NCBI GenBank assembly: GCA_014378765.1
Contig: JACMNA010000102.1
Coordinates: 1 to 44,461, forward strand
Source of the DNA: Bdellovibrio sp.
GTDB lineage: Bacteria > Bdellovibrionota > Bdellovibrionia > Bdellovibrionales > Bdellovibrionaceae
Direction of reading: 5' to 3'
DNA: 44,461 nucleotides
Positions 1-6,801 of this stretch are shown here, one piece after another (positions within the stretch are counted from its first letter, which is position 1; the number at the start of each line of letters is the position of its first letter). The translations under genes were made by a program, and so were the position numbers. Below the pieces are notes generated by a model, which saw only the letters and a list, made by a program, of their open reading frames with translations, had not been told where the DNA came from and searched no databases.

Positions 1-187
1 ACTGCTGCAAAAGCTGCGTAGATTGGTCATTTGAATTGTTGTCGACAATAACGACCACGACGTCTGTCGATGGAAACGCAGCTGAAAATGCCGTTTTAAA
101 ACTTGATAACTCCTGCGCAAAAAAAGGGATCACCTTTTCTTCGTTATAGCACGGTATGACCAAAGCAAAACTGGATTTTTTAAGCAT
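1..187 (-). CDS. Glycosyltransferase family 2, N-terminal fragment (cut by window edge)
   Basis: The ATG at 187 opens a frame that runs off the left edge, so only about 62 residues are visible. The start MLKKSSFALVIPCYNEEKVI is the first beta strand and nucleotide-binding loop typical of GT-A fold family 2 enzymes, especially the polyprenyl-phosphate sugar transferase (DPM1/ArnC-like) branch with its CYNEE motif. A second strand, VVVVIVDNNSNDQS, is the matching D-N-x-S/D-x-D element. The role is probably transfer of a sugar from a nucleotide donor to a lipid carrier or glycan, but substrate cannot be read from this part. It is divergent from the glycosyltransferase at 209, with only 21 bases between the two start codons. 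A TATTCT hexamer (196-201) with TGGACA (219-224) 17 bases upstream would start transcription about 2 bases before this ATG. Confidence 0.85.
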   Translation of the reverse strand, partial: MLKKSSFALVIPCYNEEKVIPFFAQELSSFKTAFSAAFPSTDVVVVIVDNNSNDQSTQLLQQ

Positions 188-194
188 GAAACCT

Positions 195-200
195 TAGAAT
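195..200 (+). promoter_or_regulatory. Candidate -10 box for the glycosyltransferase at 209
   Basis: TAGAAT (5 of 6 matches to TATAAT) ends at 200, which places a likely transcription start at about 207, two bases before the ATG at 209. No Shine-Dalgarno sequence precedes this ATG. The -35 region at the expected spacing (TGGATT, 172-177) is poor, so confidence is modest. Confidence 0.35.
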
Positions 201-224
201 AGAAGCAAATGCGAAATGTGTCCA
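196..224 (-). promoter_or_regulatory. Candidate leaderless promoter for the partial glycosyltransferase
   Basis: On the minus strand TGGACA (219-224, 5 of 6 matches to the sigma-70 -35 consensus) is followed after 17 bases by TATTCT (196-201, 4 of 6 to the -10 consensus). A start 7 bases past the -10 falls at about 189, two bases before the ATG at 187. The -10 overlaps by five bases a TAGAAT hexamer on the other strand. The elements are seen in the sequence; promoter activity is inferred. Confidence 0.45.
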
Positions 225-1747
225 TTAACAATTTAGAATCTCATCGCAGCCCAAACTATTTTTATCGCTATAAATTGGACTATATTGCTGACTTCAGTTC
301 TTTAGCGCACGCCCGCCGCATTAGTAAAGCGCGGCAAAATACCACAACTTGCCTGCTTTACGACTTAGGCGGATTGACCGAAACGACTTCACCCGCCGAA
401 CAAGCCCTTGCGCATTCAATGTTGAGTTCAACTGAATTTGAAATTTTATTTCTAGTTCGGCCTGAACAAGTAAATTCATTAAAAACCCTTATGCAAGAAA
501 CCCCGTACCTAATTTCATTATCAGATGAAAAAGACATGATACGCCTGTCTGCCTTAAGCGCTAATATAAAACCCCAAGGCTTTTTACTTTCTCCGAAAAC
601 AACTGAAGATTTTAAGAACCTATTGGTTTTCGAAACCGCACATAATATTGATAATATTTTTTGGGACTTCGGCGTTTATGATCGTAACCAAATTAAAAGT
701 TTGTCTCTTAAAGACATTTTTTCGGCGCGCCGTCCCTTTCGACGCCTTGATGGTTTAGAATTATGGAATCATTCCATTCCAAATCATTTTGAATTAGAGC
801 CCTTATTTGAACCGCAGCTGACTTCAATGTGGCAATTTAAAACCAGCTATCAACGAATAAAACTCAGCGTTATCATTCCGTCATTTAACAATGCGGCCTT
901 TTTAGCGAACGTGATCAAACATCTTATCCACCAAGACCTACCGCCCGAAGATTACGAGATCATCGTTGTGGAAGATGGCGGTCAGGATAGGTCATCAGAA
1001 ATTATTTATGAAATTTTTGAAAGTTATAAATCAAAAATAAATTTAAAAATGATTTACTGGAGTAAGGATCATCCAGAAAAAGGGGCCCAGAATTTTTTCC
1101 GGGCGGGCCTGGCCAGAAATTTAGCCGTTCAAGTGGCGGAAGCCGAAAATCTTTTTTTTCTAGATTCGGATATGCTGACGCCTTCCCATTTTGTCAGGGA
1201 GGTTTTAGCGGGCTTAGAAAAATATGACTTAATTCAATTTGAACGCCATCATATTCATCAAAATATCAGTCTGCTAAATCCCCGGTATCAAGACATCGAG
1301 CTTAAAAAGCAGACTTACATCGAAGAGTCAGTTTACTGGTCGCAGTTATTTAAAGCGCCACGGTGGATGGACCTACCTAACTATTGGAAATTCACGTGCA
1401 CTTACGCATTAGGACTGAAGAAAAAAGATTTTTTAGCCGTGGGCCGTTTTAAAAAGTATTATGTTTCGTACGGGTTTGAAGACACCGATTTAGGCTATGA
1501 ACTTTTCTTAAGAAATAAAAAATGTTCGTTAATAAAAACTCCGCTGCTGCATCTTACGTCATACAACCACATGCAGTATAAAAATTCGCATGTGCAACGA
1601 CTTAAGTTATTACGGAAAACGGCGGGACTGTTCTATCTTCAACATTTAAACCCTGAAATTTATAAATTATTTGGCAACTTTTACAGTTTTGAGAAGCCAT
1701 TCAAAAGTGCCCTGCGCGACCTAATTTTTCAAAGGCGATCACCCTGA
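209..1747 (+). CDS. Two-part glycosyltransferase: novel N-terminal region plus GT2 domain
   Basis: This 512-residue protein has an unrecognised N-terminal part (about residues 1-215) followed by a GT-A family 2 catalytic domain. The domain begins at residue 218 with KLSVIIPSFNNAAFL, has VVEDGGQDRS as the second nucleotide-binding element, the metal-binding DSD at 319-321 (FLDSDMLTP), and a C-terminal GFEDTDLGYEL motif near 422-432 of the type seen in Glyco_transf_7C-like domains. It has no membrane segment, so a cytoplasmic enzyme that builds surface glycan is likely. The N-terminal part contains short hydrophobic strands and may be a degenerate second Rossmann-like or acceptor-recognition domain. 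The 3' end overlaps the convergent glycosyltransferase by 19 bases. Donor and acceptor are unknown. Confidence 0.85.
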   Translation: MRNVSINNLESHRSPNYFYRYKLDYIADFSSLAHARRISKARQNTTTCLLYDLGGLTETTSPAEQALAHSMLSSTEFEILFLVRPEQVNSLKTLMQETPYLISLSDEKDMIRLSALSANIKPQGFLLSPKTTEDFKNLLVFETAHNIDNIFWDFGVYDRNQIKSLSLKDIFSARRPFRRLDGLELWNHSIPNHFELEPLFEPQLTSMWQFKTSYQRIKLSVIIPSFNNAAFLANVIKHLIHQDLPPEDYEIIVVEDGGQDRSSEIIYEIFESYKSKINLKMIYWSKDHPEKGAQNFFRAGLARNLAVQVAEAENLFFLDSDMLTPSHFVREVLAGLEKYDLIQFERHHIHQNISLLNPRYQDIELKKQTYIEESVYWSQLFKAPRWMDLPNYWKFTCTYALGLKKKDFLAVGRFKKYYVSYGFEDTDLGYELFLRNKKCSLIKTPLLHLTSYNHMQYKNSHVQRLKLLRKTAGLFYLQHLNPEIYKLFGNFYSFEKPFKSALRDLIFQRRSP

Positions 1748-2694
1748 TCATTTTTAATACGGATTTCAGCTTCCAATTTTTGAATGAGTTTAAAGTGCCT
1801 GTAACGAACGGAATCTAAAAGATTTCTAGCAAGTAACACAATAAACTGGGATCGCCGTTGGTTTTGCGAAAAATATCCGTACCAAAAAACGTAATTAAAA
1901 TAGATTAAGGCAGCTTTCATTATTAGCGACGCAGTGAAGGTTTCGCCAAGTTGGGCTTGCAGCTGGGCCGTCTCTACCGGGAAATTTTGTTCGGCCACGG
2001 CTTGCCCCCGCCCTTGACGATTTAATTTACGCGTTAAGGACCAAATGTTTTCATGCGTGTAATGGGTAACAACTAGGTCCGAAAGTTCGCAGCTTAAAGA
2101 ATTTTTTTGTGCAGCCAAGAAAAACTCAAGCTCGCTACCTCCGTATATAATGGCGGGATTGAAATATATTTCGAATTTTTTAAGTATTTCTTTTTTAGCC
2201 GAGAAATGCCCACCAATTAAAAAATTTGCGGCTTGAGAGTGCGCGGCTTTTAAAGAACCGTATAGCCACCGTATTTGAATGAGATTATAAACGCGGTCAA
2301 AAAATGAGGCTCTGGGCGGTAGATTATAAATTCCGCCCAAACAAAATAAATCAGGCTTAGCGACATGATAATTTAAATGAGCTTGCAAAGCGTTTGAGTT
2401 TACAAGTTCACAATCATCATCTAAAAAAAGCAGCAAATTGTATTTAGCCTTTTCAATACCGGCATTCCGTGCCTTATTAACCCCTTTGGCATCAATCCAA
2501 ATAAATTGAAGTTCAGCTGAAGTGCCAAAATTAATTTGCGGTTTTTTCAACAAAAATTTTGTCTGTGATATTGAATTGAAAACGATAACAACTTCAAAAG
2601 GTTTGTCTAAGGTTTGTTTGGTAATCGATTGTATGAGTCTTACTAGTGGCTTAATTTCACCGCAAGTCGGTATAATGATTGAAATTCCATTCAT
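1729..2694 (-). CDS. Glycosyltransferase family 2
   Basis: The 321-residue product starts directly with the GT-A strand MNGISIIIPTCGEIKPLVRL. It carries the metal-binding LLFLDDDCEL near residue 90-100 and, around 150-190, a glycine-rich stretch LIGGHFSAKKEILKKF followed by NPAIIYGGSELEF, in the place of the acceptor/base region of related enzymes. It transfers a sugar from a nucleotide donor, probably onto a surface polysaccharide. It overlaps the upstream 446-residue gene by four bases (an ATGA junction), so the two are likely co-transcribed and translationally coupled. Its tail overlaps the convergent glycosyltransferase by 19 bases. The specific linkage cannot be deduced. Confidence 0.85.
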   Translation of the reverse strand: MNGISIIIPTCGEIKPLVRLIQSITKQTLDKPFEVVIVFNSISQTKFLLKKPQINFGTSAELQFIWIDAKGVNKARNAGIEKAKYNLLLFLDDDCELVNSNALQAHLNYHVAKPDLFCLGGIYNLPPRASFFDRVYNLIQIRWLYGSLKAAHSQAANFLIGGHFSAKKEILKKFEIYFNPAIIYGGSELEFFLAAQKNSLSCELSDLVVTHYTHENIWSLTRKLNRQGRGQAVAEQNFPVETAQLQAQLGETFTASLIMKAALIYFNYVFWYGYFSQNQRRSQFIVLLARNLLDSVRYRHFKLIQKLEAEIRIKNDQGDRL

Positions 2695-4031
2695 ATAATT
2701 CGCTTAATTCGCTTATGATATTGAAATTCAAAAAACCAGAAAACTTTAAAAAACGGATATAATATTGTTTTTTGCGCTACGCGATAGCTAATCCAATATG
2801 TATCAACAAAGAATCCCCAAGATTTAAAATAACAAATCAATAAGGCGTGCGATAACGCGTAATACGATTTTTTAGACCACCGCTCTAAAAGATAAAATGA
2901 ATCTACGCCAAGCCCGTAACTTTTGTAAATAGTCATCAACAAACCATGCCTGACCAGATTGAAGGCTGCCCGTAATGAACTTAAAAGTGTATAAAAATAT
3001 TTTTTATAAAAACGCTCCAGAAAATAAATTAAGTCAATGACTAAGCCGTAACTTTTGTAAATAGTCATCAGCAAGCGATGCCGAGTTCCGCTGTAGGCGG
3101 CCAAAATAACTTTGTAGTAAAATGGCATAGCTAAGCGATAAAATGGCAAAGTTAAACCCTGCTTACCTAAATAAAATAGCTTTAAAATATATTTGTAATA
3201 TATTTTTACTAAATTTCGATCAAAGAAATTATAACAATCAATCATAAGCCCATAAGACTTAAAAGTTGTCATCAAGGTTGAATGGCGGAAAAAATTTAAA
3301 CCCGGCGAAAGCTTCATCTTTTGAAATTGAATAAAATCAACCAACTCAATAAGTCTTTTAATCCAAATCATTTGCGTTAATTGAATTGTTTGCAGGGGCG
3401 AAAGAATGACCTTAAAAAAATGTATTAAAAAGTAAGGAATACGGAAAACCTTGGCCTTTGATTTTACTTTCCTAGGTAGCGCACGTGACGTTAATAAAAT
3501 TATTTCATGGCCAATAAAAGTCGATCTAAATTTTAAAACAAGCTCGGCTTCATTAAAAACAACGCAATTTAAGTGCGAGCTAAAACAGATAAAAACAATC
3601 CGATCGCTCGGAATCTGGTTCTGCAGCATCGTTTCAACTACATCTTTAAACTGAAAAAGTCGATGCGCTAAAATATAAATTTTAAAATTGATATCGCGTT
3701 TAACTTTATTACTAAGTGAAATTATGTCCTCAAGACTCAAATATTTGTAAACTAAAAAGCCTTCAAATTCGTTACTGATAATTTCGGAATTTAGTCGTAA
3801 TTGTGACTGCTGAGTCAAAAGCCGGCGCCGCAATGTTTGGCCAAACATTTTTGTTTGCAACTGAAGTTCAAGTGCAAATGATGAAACTTTCTCACGGCGG
3901 TGAAAAACGTTCAGAGAATTAAGCAAATCGCTTTCATGACTTAATTCAGAATTACCAATTAAAAATAGCTTATTATCGTGCACGCGCCCATCATAACAAC
4001 TCTTTCTTATAAGAAAAGTCTTTACTGACAA
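2691..4031 (-). CDS. Uncharacterised protein with decaying internal repeats, in the glycan locus
   Basis: The protein (446 residues from a TTG at 4031) is not recognised. Residues 1-215 look like a soluble alpha/beta domain: KLFLIGNSELSHE and FKIYILAHRLFQF are strand-loop elements reminiscent of glycan-modifying enzymes. The C-terminal half is built of repeats starting at about residues 248, 316, 360 and 401. The best two units share RH-x-LLMTIYKSYGL followed by xxDxxYxLER, and their DNA is still near identical (2912-2940 versus 3045-3072), implying recent duplication. The units are rich in aromatic and basic residues, which suggests amphipathic helices that might lie on a membrane. The start is uncertain: the TTG has no Shine-Dalgarno, and GTG at 3983 is preceded by TATGAT, an alternative leaderless start. 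The 3' end overlaps the downstream glycosyltransferase by four bases. Confidence 0.7.
   Translation of the reverse strand: MSVKTFLIRKSCYDGRVHDNKLFLIGNSELSHESDLLNSLNVFHRREKVSSFALELQLQTKMFGQTLRRRLLTQQSQLRLNSEIISNEFEGFLVYKYLSLEDIISLSNKVKRDINFKIYILAHRLFQFKDVVETMLQNQIPSDRIVFICFSSHLNCVVFNEAELVLKFRSTFIGHEIILLTSRALPRKVKSKAKVFRIPYFLIHFFKVILSPLQTIQLTQMIWIKRLIELVDFIQFQKMKLSPGLNFFRHSTLMTTFKSYGLMIDCYNFFDRNLVKIYYKYILKLFYLGKQGLTLPFYRLAMPFYYKVILAAYSGTRHRLLMTIYKSYGLVIDLIYFLERFYKKYFYTLLSSLRAAFNLVRHGLLMTIYKSYGLGVDSFYLLERWSKKSYYALSHALLICYFKSWGFFVDTYWISYRVAQKTILYPFFKVFWFFEFQYHKRIKRII
2811..3265 (-). repeat. Degenerate in-frame repeats within the 446-residue gene
   Basis: Four copies of a motif coding (F/Y)KS(Y/W)G(L/F) plus flanks lie at 2811-2828, 2910-2927, 3042-3059 and 3246-3263. 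Spacings are 99, 132 and 204 bases, all multiples of three, so each duplication kept the reading frame. The two middle copies share an almost unbroken run of about 28 bases. The outer copies have diverged, which gives an apparent age gradient. Confidence 0.75.
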
Positions 4032-4074
4032 TTTAATTGCCGAGGCCTATGAATGGTGAAAAGATTAAACTCTC

Positions 4075-5469
4075 ATGATTAAGCCATGGCACATTATAGC
4101 CGTTTGGACGGCCTTATTCTTTTTTTATGGGCAGCAGGCCTTTATAACTTCTTCTGAGTTTTGGCCCGTTTTTGCGTCAAAAAACATTTTAAGCTTTTCA
4201 CCCAGCTGGGCCTCACTGTTTATGAAGCCCCTTTTTAATTTATTACTATCGATGGTACACTACCTTCCTTTAACGGACGTTCAGCATCTGAAGGGGGTAA
4301 AAACCATATTCGCGTTCAATGGCGCAGCGCAAATTCTACTTATTTATTTTATTTTTAAAGCTTATCAGCCGACGAAACCCTGGCTGGCCGTCGCCTTGAC
4401 CGTACTTATTACCTTATCGCCATTTTATCTGAAAACTTACTTTCAAATTCGGAGTGACCAATTAGCCCTTACGTTATTTTTAGTATTTTTATTACTTAAT
4501 TTTACCACTTTTCAATTTAAATCAGCCTGGAATATTTTATTTCTGTTCGCTTTTCCGTTGATCGGCTTTAAACACATTTATTTTTCGTTTTTAGCGCTGC
4601 TTGTACTTAAAATTAAAGAAACTTTCTCATTTCTGAAGACGTCTTTACGTTTTGAACGTTATTATATCTATGTGCTTTTTGGGGGGCTGTTAATTTGGAC
4701 GGCCAATTTAGCAATACCGTCTTTTACTTATTTTAGCCGCACGGTGGTTGATTTTGAAAATAACTTTGGCGCTTTAAAATTATTTTTCAAATTTGAATTT
4801 TTACTCATTTTGCTGTCTCTAGGCGCTTTTTGCTACTTACCCTTGCGGGCAGAATTCATGCGCCGTGGATACGCGAAATTATTTTTGCTGCCAGTGGCGA
4901 TTGTTTTTTTACTACTGCTTCATCCCCAAAAATTTGACTTTTTCATTGGAAGCTTTGTTCCAATTTTATTTTTACTGGCGGGATTTCTTTTATTTTCTTG
5001 TTTGCAGCAAAATCCAAAAAAAATTATTTGGGGCTTAGCCCTTATCTTCGCCTTTGAAGCCCTAAGCGTATATAAGGCCAGCCAGCAGATTAAACTGATT
5101 ACGTCATACAAAACGCAACTGGCTACAATTCATTCCATCACAAAAATTTTCGCTGGCCGGCCACTGACTTACATCGACGGTATGGGAATTTTACCGCGCC
5201 AAAGAAATCTGGGCTGTTTTATTTCTCCCGATGATTATGAATCGAATCAAAGCTGCTTAGACTTGGTGAACCAGCATAAGCCTGATGTGGTGATTTTAAC
5301 AACTCGGCTGGCAAGTTATTTAACGGATCTTTCACTTCTGACGAAAGCAAATTACGTCGAACAAGGTGCTAACTTTTATATTAAAAAAGAACTAGCTGGT
5401 CAGTCACCAGCGGATGAATTAATTTGGGTTCCACCCGTCTTAATATTTGGGTCAGACGATTTACTTTAA
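4075..5469 (+). CDS. Polytopic membrane protein, GT-C glycosyltransferase-like
   Basis: The 464-residue protein has about ten strongly hydrophobic segments up to roughly residue 345, then a soluble tail. The layout matches GT-C fold enzymes (PMT/GT39-like) that use polyprenyl-phosphate sugars on the outer face of the inner membrane. Supporting details are an early polar loop after the first helix (ITSSEFWPV), a QIRSDQLAL segment near 120 resembling the ARPD motif of such families, and a tail with LTYIDGMG followed by HKPDVVILTTRLASYL, a common periplasmic signature in GT-C proteins. The acidic catalytic residue cannot be pinned down. It is divergent from the repeat protein (43-base gap), and its stop codon shares a TTAA tetranucleotide with the convergent pilin-like gene. 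The glycan-locus context supports the call. Confidence 0.6.
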   Translation: MIKPWHIIAVWTALFFFYGQQAFITSSEFWPVFASKNILSFSPSWASLFMKPLFNLLLSMVHYLPLTDVQHLKGVKTIFAFNGAAQILLIYFIFKAYQPTKPWLAVALTVLITLSPFYLKTYFQIRSDQLALTLFLVFLLLNFTTFQFKSAWNILFLFAFPLIGFKHIYFSFLALLVLKIKETFSFLKTSLRFERYYIYVLFGGLLIWTANLAIPSFTYFSRTVVDFENNFGALKLFFKFEFLLILLSLGAFCYLPLRAEFMRRGYAKLFLLPVAIVFLLLLHPQKFDFFIGSFVPILFLLAGFLLFSCLQQNPKKIIWGLALIFAFEALSVYKASQQIKLITSYKTQLATIHSITKIFAGRPLTYIDGMGILPRQRNLGCFISPDDYESNQSCLDLVNQHKPDVVILTTRLASYLTDLSLLTKANYVEQGANFYIKKELAGQSPADELIWVPPVLIFGSDDLL

Positions 5470-6704
5470 TCGTCCATTTTCGTGCACCCCACCGAGGCAT
5501 ACCGGGGATTGGTTGTATAGGGGTTTGTCGGCATACCTAAACCAAACGAGTCAATTCTTGCGGCAGTGTTAGGTGGATTGAGCGATACGACGCCACCCTG
5601 ACTTGGTAGCGTTTGACAGTTTTGAGTTAACCCGAAAGAAGCCTGTGATGGAGCGCCCGCTACCTCATTATCAAGAATGGTGAGTGAAGTATCAAAGTTA
5701 GCAGACACTTGCGACCAGCGACCCGCAAAACCATTTCCACTTGCGAACATGGCTCCGTTACGCATAAGTCTGGGCGTAAATGAATCGACGGAAAATGCAA
5801 TCGACATGATTGAACATTTATATAAGCCCGCTTTTTGAAAAGTAAATCCGCCACCCGTTAAATTAGCCAGACCGCTTGGATCATTGATGAAGTTAAGCGT
5901 GCGCGGCGTATCGACGCCGGTACCGCAATTACCGGCCGGATCGGTTCCGGAGGTTCCATCGTGCGCTACCGTAAATTGCCGCCCTACCGCCGTAGAATTT
6001 CTAGTGAGTTGAATGTCATAGCGGGCAATCGGCGCAGCAGCAGTAGTATCGTAAAGTGGAAAGGTACCCGCGCTGGTATAAGAAGTTTCAACCGAGCCTT
6101 GGAATTTGTTTTGAGCTGTGCCGTTATAGACTAAGCGCGCCGTGATCTTGACCATCGTATTAGGAACATTTGCTTGTAAGGCTTGCCACACTAAACTGTA
6201 ACCGATTGGGCACAGATCATTGCCGGTGCCGAAGCGGGCGCCAGGATTGGTTGGAATAAAGCCGCTGCAGGGCGTTCCGGATTCAGAAAAGCCTTCGTAA
6301 GGAGTCGATGTCGTACGATTGAAAGGAACCGTCGACCCAGGTAAATAGAGATCAAACGCGTGCGGATTTTCGTCGGGGCATCCATTATTATTGGCTAGAC
6401 AATTCATTCCGGCATTTTGACTAATCGTTGTGGTCCATGATTTGTTGTCAGTGATTAAGGCGCTGTAGCGATTTTTGATGTCACTAATGGTACTACGAAT
6501 TGCAATTCGTTTTTGTTCGGTTTGCATGTTCACGACTAAAGATGAAACCCCGACCGTCACCACGCCAAGTAATCCGGCGGCCACAAGAACTTCAACTATT
6601 CCCATTCCGGATTGAGTATTGATAATGCGAGAAAATGATGTAAATCGCTTTAATTTAAGCAGACGACTCCCCCGGTTATGCCTTCTTAGGATAATCTGTC
6701 GCAA
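5466..6704 (-). CDS. Type IV pilin-like (pseudopilin) protein with a C1q/TNF-like C-terminal region
   Basis: A class III signal is clear: SGMGIVEVLVAAGLLGVV near residue 33 gives cleavage after Gly, a mature Met1 and the hallmark Glu5, followed by a hydrophobic helix. The large body (about 370 residues) has several cysteine pairs (NCLANNNGC, CGTG, LYKC). The C-terminal part, roughly residues 280-360, reads FTFQKAGLYKCSI, then RLMRNGAMFASG, then a long beta-rich stretch, the pattern of C1q/TNF-type jelly-roll domains; this match is by eye. The minor pilin could cap a type IV pilus or type II-like secretion fibre, or act as an adhesin. The start is unclear: the leader contains no ATG, the TTG at 6704 lacks a Shine-Dalgarno, and a GGGGGAG inside the leader precedes a CTG. 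No other pilin genes are nearby. Confidence 0.75.
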   Translation of the reverse strand: MRQIILRRHNRGSRLLKLKRFTSFSRIINTQSGMGIVEVLVAAGLLGVVTVGVSSLVVNMQTEQKRIAIRSTISDIKNRYSALITDNKSWTTTISQNAGMNCLANNNGCPDENPHAFDLYLPGSTVPFNRTTSTPYEGFSESGTPCSGFIPTNPGARFGTGNDLCPIGYSLVWQALQANVPNTMVKITARLVYNGTAQNKFQGSVETSYTSAGTFPLYDTTAAAPIARYDIQLTRNSTAVGRQFTVAHDGTSGTDPAGNCGTGVDTPRTLNFINDPSGLANLTGGGFTFQKAGLYKCSIMSIAFSVDSFTPRLMRNGAMFASGNGFAGRWSQVSANFDTSLTILDNEVAGAPSQASFGLTQNCQTLPSQGGVVSLNPPNTAARIDSFGLGMPTNPYTTNPRYASVGCTKMDD

Positions 6705-6745
6705 GCAAATTTCGCAAGGTAATTGTCCCTAGCAAGCTAGACCAT

Positions 6746-6787
6746 CTCAGTCTGAGAACCTGACCTTAGTCAGGCTCTCAGACTGAG
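6746..6787 (-). terminator. Long hairpin after fadE, terminator-like but without a U-tract
   Basis: Arms 6746-6764 and 6769-6787 form a 19-bp stem with a 4-base loop. The only non-Watson-Crick position (6758/6775) is A-C in plus-strand RNA but a permitted U-G pair in minus-strand RNA, so the element is likely selected as RNA on the fadE strand. It lies 15 bases past the fadE stop. No run of U follows, so it may be a 3'-end stabiliser or processing site and not an intrinsic terminator. Confidence 0.5.
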
Positions 6788-6801
6788 ACTGCATTCTTAA
6801 C

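Noticed and set aside
3451..3654. Open frame on the plus strand inside the 446-residue gene
   Set aside because: It lies wholly inside the real minus-strand gene, has no ribosome site and no recognisable domain.
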